From contig NC_063281.1 of NCBI RefSeq assembly GCF_910591885.1, positions 12,011,200 to 12,075,199 of the forward strand: a DNA stretch of 64,000 bases. Reading direction: 5' to 3'. Positions 38,078 through 50,870 of the stretch are shown piece by piece. The stretch's first letter is position 1. Every line of letters begins with the position of its first letter. Both the position numbers and the translations under genes were made by a program. This DNA comes from Bombus terrestris. Taxonomy: Eukaryota; Arthropoda; Insecta; Hymenoptera; Apidae. Below the pieces are notes generated by a model. The model was not told the DNA's origin and did no database searches. It saw only the letters and a program-made list of their open reading frames with translations.

Positions 38078-41000
38078 AGTTCGTATTCTTTCTCGATAGC
38101 CATGTCCGGTTTTCACCAGGGACGATACCAGAAATATCCCTTTTGCCATCGAACACATACGCGTTCTCTGTAGTAATGTTCGTTCGAAACCGGGAAGAAC
38201 GCACGCTCGTTTTACTGCACACGAACAACACGTATTCCGCCGAGTGTTGTCACTCTGCGTCTCGGCTCCACGTTTGCTCGATTCGACCAAAAATAATCAA
38301 TTTATCGCTGTTAATCGTAAAGTTCAAGGCCTCGATTTCATTGGAAACAGCAACGATAGCTTATTTTCCCATACTTTTGCCTTTCTTCGCAACAAGATGT
38401 AACTTGACGTAACATCCTCGATGTAAAAACGATAATGGGAGAAACGTAAGAAAAAATGGATCGGATCGTCTTGTCTCGTCGAATCGATCTTTGTCACTTA
38501 TCTATTATCTACGCTATGTGTGTCACGAGTTACAGCTTCGATCGTTTCGATACCACCCTGTGATATTTTCATTGTTCGAATTCCGCCTTCTTTATGGCAA
38601 CATCTTCTCTACGATAGTAATACATGCACGATATAGTAAGACGATTAGCAACAGGTTTCACGACTTTTCTTCGCTTTCTGCCAAGTATGTCCAAGAAGAA
38701 GCATAAGTCGTGTAAATTGGTTGCGAAAACCGATGCGATGTCACTCGACGATCCGATTACGAGTCGCCCGTTCGTTTCACTCTGTAAAATTCGAATCATC
38801 GAAACAAGATGATGAACGTTATTCGAGTATAATTAGCGTAGGATTTTCCTCGGAACAATTTCGAATGGAAGGGAATAAGAACGGAGATCAAAAGAGGCGA
38901 GTATGAATTTCGATTGATAAGAATTAGCGGGAGAAGACACGCGCGATGCGACGACAGCGATAGAAGCAGAAGAGTTCAATTATTATCGGACGCGTACATC
39001 GAACCCCCATCGCGAGACGAAAGGAAAATGATTCACCGATTAATACAGCAGGCCAATAACAGATATTGATTCGCCGAAACCAAAAAGAGTTACGATCGAC
39101 TTAGCCGGAATATTGATACGTCCAAGTGCTACGCGTGTCTCGAGATAAATATTCGACCTTCAGAAACTTTAAACATGCATCGTATGTTTGTATGACTATT
39201 CGTTTCCTCCTGCACGTACATCTATACGATAATTTTACGTATCTCTTGAAAAGTCGTCTTTCTTGCTTTTTTCTGCGCGTCCAAGATCCGTCCGTAATCC
39301 AATCCAACCTATCGACGACGTAAGAATCGTTTCGTAACTTTGTTCCGATTTTTAGTCGCGCGATTGTCTCGATCGAACGATCTCACGAACGTACGGACAA
39401 ATTTGACTCTGGCTCTTTAACGATTCGAATTTCACAGAGTTTACTTTTGGAGAGGTGGGAAGAAACGATGCGACTCGGTTTTCTCTCGGTGTCGGTCCAA
39501 AACGGAAGAACATGGTCGTATAAAGGAAAAGAGAGGAAGAAGATGATGTGCCGCTATATCGTACTGATAGTTTGACCGAGTTATAGTTTAACCAGAGTAT
39601 AATCTCATCTCACACGTCATCTCCCACCGTTATCAGCTACCGATGCTTCGTCAGTTCTGGTTCAACTTTCTTGTCCCCTTTCTCTTATCGATTGCTCCTC
39701 GCTCGATAAACATCGTAATTCCTAATTCGACGTGTCCGATCTCGTCACACTGTAGCACCTAGCTATCGGTGAATTAAACTGTAGACTTTTCGATAGGAGA
39801 AGGAGACAGGTGAAAAGGGGAGAACTAGTACGCTACCATATACCGAAGTCCTCGTACTACTATATGTATAACTGTTACGGATCGTGAGCATGCGTGCACG
39901 TAAACGTGATCGATTCTTCGAATGTGTGCATACGCGAGAAACAACTTGCTCGCGTAATCAAGTTTGCGATTTCTGATTGTTTACATGCGAGGGCATTGCC
40001 CGGATGCCGTTTACCTTACGTACATTCCAGGTGTTACCACTCCCTCCTTCGTCACCTCGCGATTCCAACCTCCTACCGCCTTCCAAGGAACCTACAACGC
40101 GTACACGAACCGCACACGATCCATTCGCACTCACGCAGTCGTTCCCGCTTGCAGGTACTAGCGATCGAGCCGATACTCGACTAGGAGATGCATGAATATT
40201 CTGAAAAAAATTCGAATTATAACAGCGGAACGAGCCCACCGTCGGTCGAGTAGAACAGCCATTTCGCACGCTGACCCATCTAATCCCCGCTACCACTTTT
40301 CTTCGACTATCGCGTGCGTTTCGACGTTCCAATTCGATTCCTCTTTCGTCGTGTCCACGATTTCTCCTCGCCTTCTGTTCAAACAGAACGAAACCGAGCT
40401 GCTCATTACCGACCAGAGAAATTGCAACGGCAGATATCACGCGAGAGATAACTCTTTCGAAGATAAGAGAAAACTTTCGGCATTCGACGAAATTCACGAG
40501 TTATTAACTCGTAACTGACCGAAGATTAACCATGTAGAAATTAATGAGAGCGATTAAGCGTTACGAGTAAGCGTGTGAATATGTTTGAGCGATAGGCGAG
40601 AATAGATAATACAAGTTGCAAACATTTCATTTTCTACGCAACGATTAACAACCGATCGAGTTGATTATTTTTCTCAAAGTTTGGCGTGAAAAGAAAAATT
40701 CTATGGCTGGTCGATTTACGAACAAGAGCGGAGAAATGCAACGTTGTATAGATGTACGAATATAACGCATGTATAAATACAGATACAGAATGAAAAGGGA
40801 GAACGAGACGGGAAACGGGTCGTGTCAGGTAATTTTTAGCGATACCTACGCCCGCACAATCCACCTTCGAACGGGTTTCCTTTCTAACGGCTAATAACGG
40901 GCCCCGGACTCCGGTTGGGTACGAGAACGCGGTTTTTGACCGTCCGTTATTCCTTCTTCGAACCTTCTCCCGAATCTTCTGTGGAAGCCCCCCGTGGGAC

Positions 41001-43826
41001 CTTCGGTCGATCCGTTAGAAACCATAGTGGAGTCTCGCCACGCGGCCGTATTTTAATTCTTGGCGGTCGAATGTCACTGCTACGGCTGCTTCCTCGCCCC
41101 CTTTTCGACTCTTCCACCGACCCCTCCAATTCCTTTACGTCCGCATATTGTCGATAAAGATCGTCGTGTAACCCTGTTTACGCTTTTACCCTTTTAATCG
41201 TTTACTTTGATCTGGTCCAATTTCTCAGTCATTATAAATTTCGTTAGCAATCTCGTAAACACCGTTTTCTTTTGACACGGCAACAACCATTTACCCTAGG
41301 AAACTTTCTATTTTTTTAATCGATCGGATACAGATTCGATCGCCACTGCGCACAGCTCGTGTCTTGACTAATTGCGATTCGCAAAAAAGGACGTCGTACA
41401 TATTGCGAGCACGTGTAATATACGTGCGAGTACGTAACACTCGGGATAATGCCGGGTGAAGGACCGAACCGTGCATCGGATGGATGAACTGGTTGTCCGG
41501 TTGGTCGTGTGCTCGGTTGCTCGATTGCTCGATTGCTCGCTTGCTCGCTTGCTCGCTTGCTCGCCCGTTACCATCACTGACCACTGCCAATGGGTCGATA
41601 ACCTGAGACCTCTTTCGCAGCCGAAATTTTCGAAGCTCGTTCTAGCATGTCGAATCGAACACGAAACACGGAACACGAGACGTGGAACACAGAATATGGA
41701 ACATGGAACACGCAGACCACGTAACAACATCTTTTCCTCCTTGCCTTTCGTCTTCTCTGTCACCTTCCAGCTGCGGGGCTGCGGCAGTTCACCGCGTGCC
41801 CAATTTACAGCCGAATTGGCGCGCATTCCGTATCAACCTCGATTCCTTTCCGTCTTTCTTTTCCGTTCTTTTCTTCCCTTCCTTTTTAGAGTGAAACGTC
41901 GCGCCGAAAGAAACGCCGACGATAATATTCGAAGACACGATCGCTCGAGTGGCATCGTCGTCGCGCTAATTCTCTTTTCTTTTTTCATCGGTCTGCATAC
42001 ACCGAACGATTCTACTTTCCAACGTAATAGATCCCCTTGCGTTACGTAAGAAGCGCGAAACCGGTGGATATGTGGCTCGCACAAACGATGTCGTAGCACG
42101 ATGGCTATACTCGGTCACGAAAACGACAGGGAACGAGCGCCGCGAAGTTATGCGGATCTTCCTTTGATCGCTGACTGTGTACGGATTTCTCGGTTCGCAT
42201 TTGCCCGCATTACACGCATTCCTTCGCACATCGTCGTTTCAACGCCCTCCACCGATGCCCGCCACCGAATGGGCCAATGTAATTGCAAAACCCCGATCGT
42301 CGAAACCTTGTTGCAAAATTTGTCAAAATATTCCCTGCCGTGAATTTCGTAACGCGGCCAAGAAACTGGGTAACGAAATCGAATCGTCTCTTCTTTCTAC
42401 ATGCTTTTTGTCCTCGACTCGAGATTCGAGAGTTTCGAACGCCGGCTATCGCGGATTTAACAGCCTCCTGTCCTTCTATGTCTACGATTAAAATGATAAC
42501 ACAACGACGAAACCGTACGAGGCGAATGACGCTAACACCTTCGAGTTGGAGCTCGAAGGAGAACCTCGAGGTGAACGACCGCGGTAAAGTGGCATAAGTG
42601 CCGTACACAAACCATGTTCCAACTTATACCGATCCGTTTGGTCCTTCCTTCTCCAGTCACTCCAACTTTATAATCATCGTCTGGTCGAAAATTTTACGTC
42701 CCATAGTAGCAGCATGGCGACGACGAACAAAGAATATCGTCAAACAACAGCGAAGAATACTCGACGTATTCTATGATATCGCGTTAACCTATATTTAGGA
42801 CAACTGCATCATATTCCGACGAAGCTGTTTTCTACGTCTACATTCTCATAGTCCACATAGTCGACATTCTAACAACGATCTTAGATTCTTTGACTTTATT
42901 AACAGAATATGTATATGGTTTTGCAAACGGAATTACCAGATCGTCTAACTTTGTCCTCTGGCTCCATCGACGATTCCAGGCAATCTGCTCTCACCGTGAA
43001 AATAATAAATTTTTCATACGATTCTTTATGTAATATTGTACCGAGATTCGTTGATACTAAGAAATAAACGGAAAACGTAATAAACGGTAGAAACTTGGTA
43101 AAAAATTTCGGGGTTGAAAAAACACGAACGAAAAGAAGATTTGGGTCAAAGATTATCCTGCCACCGTCGAAGTAAACAATCAACGAAAATCAAAGTTTAG
43201 TTAAACGATCGAATGGCGCTTATTTTTCTACTTGTCAAGTTTTTTCTTTACTTTGACAATTTTGTCGGTCATCGTCGCGTGACAAAACGGAAAGGATAAA
43301 AAAGAAAATGTAAGGTAAACGAGATAAACAAGAGGACAAGCAAAGAAAAAGGAAATAGTTTTGTTGGTATCTTGTACAAGTACACAGCAATTAAATCGAC
43401 AAGCGGTCAATGCTCGACTGACCTCAACAACAGTAAAAGTGACAAACGGCTCGACTTCTCGTCCAAGTCGGCCGCGGAACTTGATTTCTCGATTCTTGCC
43501 CCACAGCCTATCAAAATGATCTACTCCAAGCTCAATTAGCCTTCGAACGATCTGCATATTTCTCAATTCGATATTCGTTTTTCCCTTTATTAAGTAAAGG
43601 TAATTCATTCAGCCATTTCGATCGCTTCCTTCTCTTAACTCTGACCAAAATCCCGTAGATTCAGGAACCGGTGTTCGAAGTCGGTGTACGAAACTGTGAA
43701 AAGTCTTAGCTCGTTGTACACACGCTCGATACACAGCAAGACTACGAAGAATTGTAAATGTGATCGCAGGCTGATTGGTAGGGATTGGCGCGAAACGAGA
43801 TCGAAATATCAACGCATGCCTCTTAA
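38078..43826. other. gene-poor intergenic DNA
   Basis: Mostly CpG-containing, mixed-composition sequence with many 60-200 codon frames on both strands and no protein features. An 8-bp tandem array (41511-41566) and loose GGAACAC-type repeats (41654-41710) are present. A minus-strand open frame at 43228-43608 has an acceptor-like AG and a GTCAGT donor, but no recognisable content. I see no RNA gene. Confidence 0.45.
41511..41566 (+). repeat. 8-bp tandem repeat, GCTCG(A/C/G)TT
   Basis: Seven consecutive octamers: one GCTCGGTT, two GCTCGATT and four GCTCGCTT. The ordered change of the sixth base along the array suggests stepwise duplication. Confidence 0.85.
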
Positions 43827-44375
43827 GGGGCCTCTACACGTTGAAACATGTTGCGATGCATGCATCGACACCTAGGTTGCATGATACATGTTACAATGTA
43901 TGTACATCTGTATCGGCGAATCGGTATCAAAATCAACTTGTATCGATCTGGTAATAAGGATACCGAATATAAATCTTGTAGGAAATCAATTTCCTTTCGA
44001 AACGAAATCTTTGAGAAGGTTCCTAATTTATTTCCAGCGAAGGCATACGCAAATATTTTCTACAATCACAGTGTTCGTTCGTTCTTGGTTCTTTTAATAA
44101 CGCGAAATTAGAAAATCCGTTCCTCTCAATTAGCCGTGTTTTCGCTCGTTTCGTTCCTATTCTTTAATCTTTCGTTCTATATACCTCCTATTAATGATAA
44201 TAATACCGGAGTTGGAAGATAATCAGACATTTTGAAACACGTGTTTCAACGTCGTTATCACACCATAAACTGTGTAGAATCGGTAATGTGCAGGTAAACT
44301 GAAACCGATGCAAATTTCATGGAACCTAAGTGTCGATACATGCATCGCAACATGTTTCAACGTGTAGAGCGGGCT
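43827..44375. mobile_element. 549-bp inverted-repeat element flanked by TTAA
   Basis: Terminal inverted repeats of about 55 bp share a perfect 31-bp core starting CTCTACACGTTGAAACATGT; the right copy ends at 44375. The outermost bases differ (GGGGCC on the left, AGCCCG on the right). Both ends abut TTAA (43823-43826 and 44376-44379), the target of piggyBac-type transposition; a TTA/TAA target of PIF/Harbinger elements would also fit. The interior lacks a transposase frame, so this is a non-autonomous MITE-like element. High arm identity suggests fairly recent activity. Confidence 0.7.
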
Positions 44376-44379
44376 TTAA

Positions 44380-47300
44380 ACAGGAAACCTCTGGTTGGTA
44401 TCTCTCGAGGAAACGTTCGTGTTCTCCGAGTCAGGGGCGTATCACGCGTCGGTATTACAAAAAGATCATTTTTCCAATGATTAGAATGGTCGTTAAAGCG
44501 AATTCCGATTTATCCACGTGTACGTCGCAGCGAAAGACGACGAAAGACGAATCCTCTATTCACGCACGTACGAACGATCGTACTTTCTATCGTACTTACC
44601 AACGACTCTCTAATTACGCGATGAATCTATACACAATGAGTATTTACAATGCACGTGCAATTACGATTACCGGCCATGATATATGATTTTTTTCTTTTTT
44701 TCTTTTTTCCTTTTTGTTTTTTTCACGGCACATAGACACGACCGCGCACGTATACGTACATAATCCTTTCATCCTAAATACGGTAGTACTTGCTATAGTT
44801 AATCGATGTCGAAGTTCTATCGATCCGTTCCTGTGACCAGTCGTTTACTACGATCAATCGGTATGCGACGTGCTGCACACTCGCTCTTACCTTTCGGATC
44901 GCATGATCCAAACCTTCGAAAGGACGTTGACCGGTGTTGTACCAAGAGTGTAGCAAGTGTATCAAATGCTTATGCAGCTGGGCATAAGAGTATGTCGCGT
45001 GCATCGTGTGTACACCAGCGAGCCGAGTTACGACTCGCAGGGGGAAAGAAACTCTCTAACAAAAGAGAAAGAGACAAAGAGAGAGAAAGTAGAGTTTCCT
45101 CTTGTACATATTTGCAACGGGCACGCGTATATCTTTTTATAGGTTGTGACAAAGACCGAAACGAAATAGGCAATAGAAAAGTGCAAGCGAACCGAAATCC
45201 GAAACAGATAGGAAACGAAGAAATATGGTGTCTGTCTGCGCTGTCCAACACCCGCACCAAAACACGCAATCGATGCGTCGTCGCCGTCTCACTGCGCTCC
45301 TCGTCAGCTAAATACGAGAGTCTCGGTCATGTCGTTTAGTTAGATCCTTAAACGCTTCGAATTAGCAAGCTGAAAACCAACGCTGCGTGGGTATCCTGCG
45401 TGTCTTGCGTAAAAGAACGTTTTTTTCGACCGGTAACCGGTAAAGGCGAAATAAATTCGTTAGGAAATTCACCGTACCTGCAAAATCCTGTACCAATGAT
45501 TTATTGCGTATTGTTAATCGAAGAGGTATCGTGAGATTACGAAATCGATCATTTACTTTTTAAAAGTTAAGAAAATGATTTAAGGCCGATAGGGAGAGGT
45601 GGATAAAGGGATGGAAACTTTGTTCAGGATCGTACCGTCTGTATGAAAAATTGTTTCTTCCTTTATAATATATTTAGAAAAAAATACGTGTCTATTATTC
45701 TTGGCTGTCCCGAAACGTTCGAAGTTTCATCTAAATCGGAGTCGAATCTTGTTAGTTCCACTAAAAAAGATCTAGCAAAGGTCTGTATGTACACATGTGC
45801 GTGATATACGTTTAACTATCCAATCGACAAGAGATCGAACTTTGTATTGTCCTTTCTTTCTAAAAATCACGAAAGATTTGACATTCCTTTAGAGCAAGAC
45901 GATCGCCCGATAAATCGGAATCGAATTCCTTGCGAGAGAAATACCACGTCTGACGACCCTGGGCGGCCAATCGTAATTACGTCATCGTAGCGACAGATAT
46001 AGAATCACTGTCACTTTCAGTAAATACATATAAACGCAGGTCATAGTCCCTCATCATTTCTTTCTCAAGTTTCTCTGTATGCTCTCCTACCCTTAATTTT
46101 TCCCCTTCACCCCTACCCTGTTCCTTCCTCGCACGAACTACTCGATATCTTTCCCAATTTTTCCTTTATCTCGCGATAATACAACTTTCTTAGCATTCTT
46201 AGACATTTATCTTCTCTCATTGTCGCGGGCAAATATTTCTTTTAAATATACATAACAATTTGAGAAGATTATGGATTCTAAAAATAAGCTCTTCTCGCTG
46301 TTACGGGATTGCGTAGAAAGCAGTAGAAAATATCCAATCTGCTCCGAGTCATCATCAGAGCCCCTTAAATAGGATAAAAGTAGAAATATTTTTCCAAGCG
46401 GAAAGACGAAAGGTAAAATGTCAAATTTACGTAACGCGTTACACAGGGTGTATGTCGTGTCAATCTTCTTGCAAATTTTCTATCCCGTTAATGGACAGGA
46501 GACCATTGTGCTTATGGCCAACCGCTACGTAATCCTCTAGTTCCTCGCGTCCTCTTCCCACCGTCTCGACTTCGATAAAATCCGCATGAATGCCAAGCAT
46601 TGATAAATTCGAAACAAATTGTTGCACGAAGTTCAAAAAAAATTTCCTCGTGTAAACTTCACACGAGTAGCGCAGTTGTTTTACCTGTTGCGTCGTGGTT
46701 TACGCGCTCCTTTGCCATTCCTACCATTCGCATTCCGTGTCGCGTGGAAAGGAAGAGAACTCTCGAGGGATCGTTTCAAGGGTTTACCAAGTACAGTGTC
46801 AAATAAAAATATTCGATTAAAAAGAAGGGGACCGCTATAATCGTATGTATCTGGGTATTTGGGTAGTCTCCGTTTGGTAACCTTGGTTATAACCTCGTTT
46901 CGAGAGTATGGCATACGGTGTCGACCGTTGAACCACGAACCACGAATCACGAATAGCATTCGTCCGAGGTTCGGGGTTCGATGTTCCAGCTTGTTCTATC
47001 GTCTCCTTTGATCGTCGTCCGCGATCGAAAACTCACCGATCTTGCGCCTGTACTTTCCTGAACGTTGCTTCTGCGACGATTAACGGATTGGAACTTACGC
47101 GTACACAATCTTATTCGTACTTTCGAAATCCATTGCTTCGCCCTTACGTAATATTCCCTCGATCTAATGTTGATTCAATCTCTCTTTCGTTAAAAAGGTA
47201 AAAGTACCTTAGCGAAATACGAAGAAGCGCGAAGCTTGGAATTTTAATGCACACGTGTCGATGAGACTTCAGAAAATACTTTTTACAGCTGATGTTTCGT

Positions 47301-47762
47301 TAAGCAATCAAAATGAAAGAAATAAAGTAGAAAAGTGAGAAACAAGTGAAGATGAAAGAAAATTGACGTGTACCCATTAAAATACAAAGAGCCGAACGAT
47401 TCCGCGGTAGAAATTACACGGTTTGATTAAATCATGCCTTAAGTGCGTTCGTAAAATAGAAGCACTCGCGATTTCGATTTTTTAGCGATAATTTATCAGG
47501 CTATTATTTACCATTTACGAGTATATTACGGCTGCAACATTTGACAGATATGTTCGTTTAATCGTCGGCTAACCTCGTTATAGTCATCGTTCATCTCGAT
47601 GTAAAGGTAGTGTGTCATAAAGCTCTAGCAAGGCGACAGTTAATTTACCGTTTCATTAACAGTGTGTTTTCTAGTTGACATGAAAAGCGTGAACGGGCAC
47701 CGTTAGATACACCGTAACTAACTCGCTATTCGATGGTCTTTCATTAACGATCGAAAAAGCTA
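44380..47762. other. intergenic DNA, nothing recognised
   Basis: No supported gene or RNA. There is a T-rich tract at about 44686-44724 and a GA-rich patch near 45063-45090. A CCAAT box followed by a CRE-like TACGTCAT lies near 45966-45984, but no transcript start or coding exon follows it clearly. Confidence 0.45.
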
Positions 47763-47987
47763 ATGTCGAATCAGTGCAAAGCAAGTGGCTGCTGCGCCGG
47801 GTGCGACATCGAACAGTCTGTCTGTCCACCAAGATCTCCACGACAGATTATTCTAGCGCCTCCTATTCCTCGACGAACCCAATGGAAACCTTGTTGCATA
47901 CGTAAATATCATTATCCCTGTCCAGCTCACGCAAGACCTTACCGACTAATACGTTTCACCGATTTCGACTTGCTGTCCCAACATTAA
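47763..47987 (+). CDS. small Cys- and Pro-rich ORF, unrecognised
   Basis: An intact 74-residue frame beginning MSNQCKASGCCAGCD and ending DFDLLSQH, with eight cysteines, two of them in CC pairs, and a proline-rich middle. An in-frame TAA lies just upstream, so the ATG is the likely start. There is no signal peptide or membrane segment; the Cys spacing suggests either a metal-binding peptide or chance. It stands alone in gene-poor DNA, more than 10 kb from any other gene. Unlike the surrounding chance frames, its composition is not explained by a simple repeat. It may also be a terminal exon of a longer gene. I do not recognise it. Confidence 0.35.
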   Translation: MSNQCKASGCCAGCDIEQSVCPPRSPRQIILAPPIPRRTQWKPCCIRKYHYPCPAHARPYRLIRFTDFDLLSQH

Positions 47988-49249
47988 ACCAAACATCATC
48001 ATGTGGATCCCAGATGGTTAAAATCTGTTCAACGTTTCCAAATTTCCAGAGATTTTGGTTGACGTATAACGACTGTATGCGAATTTTACAAAAATGTACA
48101 AATTAATGGCGAATTGGTAATTAGAAGCAGCATTTATTACCTTTACATTTTCTATCTGTAACATGAACGCAGGCTGATGCGCACAAAACTTGGACTCGTG
48201 CTAAATGAAAGAAAAGAAAAAATATAGAGGAAGGAAAGAAGAACAAGGAGCATTTTAGTGCGTAAACCGTAACACTATCTTTGCATAAATGGCAAGACAA
48301 GCTGCGAACGTTATCTTGAAAATCATATAAAAAGCTCAAGTTTAGTCGACATACGAAACGTCCTTTCCTCTTTCGTGGCAAACTGATAGACGCAAAAGTA
48401 TGCGACGCTACGCAGTCAGACGCACCGACCGATAAAATAACAAGTTTGTTACGCGTTTGCGTTTATTCGTCGCGATATCAAATCGGTAGCATATCCGTTG
48501 ACCCTTAAAAGTTGCCATCAAAAGAAATCACGTTTATATTATTATGGATAAAATCTCACGGTACTTTTTTTCGGTTTCTTTTTATCTCATTTCGATTAAA
48601 TAGTTCATACTGTTACGCGGTATTAAATTAAAGATAGAAAAACCATCTTTTACGATGCTTATGCAAATAACATCAATGCAATGGTATTATTACGGGACAA
48701 TAATACTAAAACAAAATTTCCCTTACGAGTTAAACGAGTGAAGTGCAATTTGACAAAATTTAACAAAACGGGCCATATTTATTCCTTATCGTCGATTTTC
48801 ATTCGCCGACATATTTTTCTATGACTAACCGATTAATCGATGAAAGAACAGTTCTTCTTTACTCGACACCACATTCTCATCGTTTCGAAACGGACCTGTC
48901 CATCTATTCGAGGCAGATTTCCGAGAAGGATAGATAGTGCCTGATGGACAATGGGAGAAGAAAGGCAAGACGTTACTCTCGACGATCAACCTCGACAAAC
49001 CACTTTCCCTTTCCCCGACCGTATTTTCGAATCGTTGCTTACTATATAAGTACGGAAGCTTCCACAGTAGTAATTTATCATCTTTTCCATTTCACAGTGT
49101 GAGACAACAAACAATGGAAGTAATTCGGCAAGAAAGTACGCAGGTAGACCGAGCATGAGCAGAGACGATTGCAGCTGTCAGATCAGCATTGATTCATCGA
49201 TTCGTTTAACTCGCTAACGCCGTGCTCTGTCGCCTACATTGTTCGTCTA
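47988..49249. other. intergenic DNA, nothing recognised
   Basis: AT-rich sequence up to the left end of the Tc1-like element. No supported exon or RNA gene. Confidence 0.5.
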
Positions 49250-50868
49250 CAGTGGCTTATGAAAGTGTTTGAACGGTTATAGAAACTTCTTCTGAATATA
49301 GTATACGTATTATACAAAAGATTTTATACGAGAATGTACTATACATAACTTACTATTTCAATTTCACTGCATTTATTAACATCCGCAATCTTTCTGTCAG
49401 TTTAGAAGACTCTTTCTAAAGTTTAACTTGTAGTTCAAGTATTAAGCGATCCATAGATAAAGAGTCAAATAACGAAATCGTTCTACAAATATTTGACAAT
49501 TACAAACATTGGTTTTATTATTGTTTTTTGGAAGCCAGTTTAATCTCTTCACAATATATTATTTTAAGTATTCGCGATGATTATAAAAGATTAAAAACAT
49601 AGCAGTTCGATTTATCCGTAATTTTATAATTAAAATACAGCTTGCTAAAAATATGCTGATCTTCGAATACTTTCGAACAGTAATGTAACGTTGCAAGTGG
49701 TTATTTTCTTGTTTCGATGTTCGCCCTTTTTTCATATGCGAAAATTCAAAAGTTCTACCAAAAATCTAACTATTTAGCTGCTTTGCATCTAGAGAGCTCG
49801 CTTTCACGCCCGCCGGGTTTTTTCGTCATTAACGCGACAAATTCAACGGTCGTAATCCGTAACTACGGACTGAGAAACCACGTATTTCGGAAACGTAAGT
49901 CGAACCTGTTCAAGCGGTATGTATATACATATATACATATATTGCGAGAACTCTTGCTAATCCGAGACGTAACGCTTTCATTTGACACACGTAATACGTG
50001 TATGGGAAAACGAACAAAAATCACTTTTACATATACATTTTTAACCTTGAGGAGTCCGCTTTATCGCGTTCAGATTGCAGTACAAAACGAGTGGCACGAT
50101 ATTTTAATCGTAAATATCTTTCGTTCGATGAAATTTATGATTAAACTAAACGTAATCACCTAATCTTTATAATATCGCGATCCTGTTCTAATTTTAGCAA
50201 TCAAAGAACATTTATAACGTTTCGAGAAAACGATTGAAACGAAAAAACATGCATTGCAAAATGGTCAAAAGAACGTATCAAGGTTAAGCGTGATCTAACT
50301 TTGGTCATCTGTGAAATTGACATTCTGTGTAACGAAATAATTGGGAAATATGACATTTACATTATTATCGAATATATTCAGACGTCAAGAATGTACGTCA
50401 CTTATCTAACTACGATAAGCATGACCCAACCTACATAAAATACTTTGCGCGAAAAAATACGTCAGGATGGCAATATCTGCAGCACTAGCGCTGAGACGCC
50501 TGGCGCCTAAGTATCGAGCGTCTGAACTGTTATGTATGTATGTATAGTATACATGTATCGCGTCCATGGGTCTCATTCGTATCCTCAAAAACACGGGCAA
50601 GCAGCCAGATACGATCGTATCCTGGTCATCCGAGTTTTCAATGTAGAGAATCACTTTTCTAATTGTAAACTTTCCTGTAATTGTGTGCAGTACAGTAGCT
50701 ATTCAAATTGGTTTCTCTCTAAGTACTTACACCGGATCACATCCACGTATCGGCTAAATGAAAATTGCCCGGTTTCATTACGGTACTAATGAAATTTCGA
50801 AACGTTTGACACATGATATATCCGTAAAAGGTTTCAGCAAATTGTCCGAATACTTTCGTGAGCCACTG
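49250..50868. mobile_element. 1.6-kb Tc1/mariner-type element, no transposase seen
   Basis: The left end is CAGTGGCTTATGAAAGTGTT; the right end, read on the minus strand, is CAGTGGCTCACGAAAGTATT. Both abut TA. The right end also matches the left terminus at 20931 over about 60 bp, including GAAACCTTTT(C/A)CG(A/G)ATATAT, so all three belong to one family. The interior (1619 bp in total) has only a 148-codon plus-strand frame at 49717-50163 without DDE/D or helix-turn-helix features that I can recognise. It is either a decayed autonomous copy or a non-autonomous derivative. Confidence 0.65.
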
Positions 50869-50870
50869 TA

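Noticed and set aside
43228..43608. 126-residue minus-strand frame with an acceptor-like AG and a GTCAGT donor
   Set aside because: Frames of this length are common by chance in this window, no motif is recognisable, and no partner exon was found.
49717..50163. 148-residue frame as the transposase of the Tc1-like element
   Set aside because: It lacks helix-turn-helix and DDE/D-like spacing, and is much shorter than the about 340 residues of Tc1 transposases.
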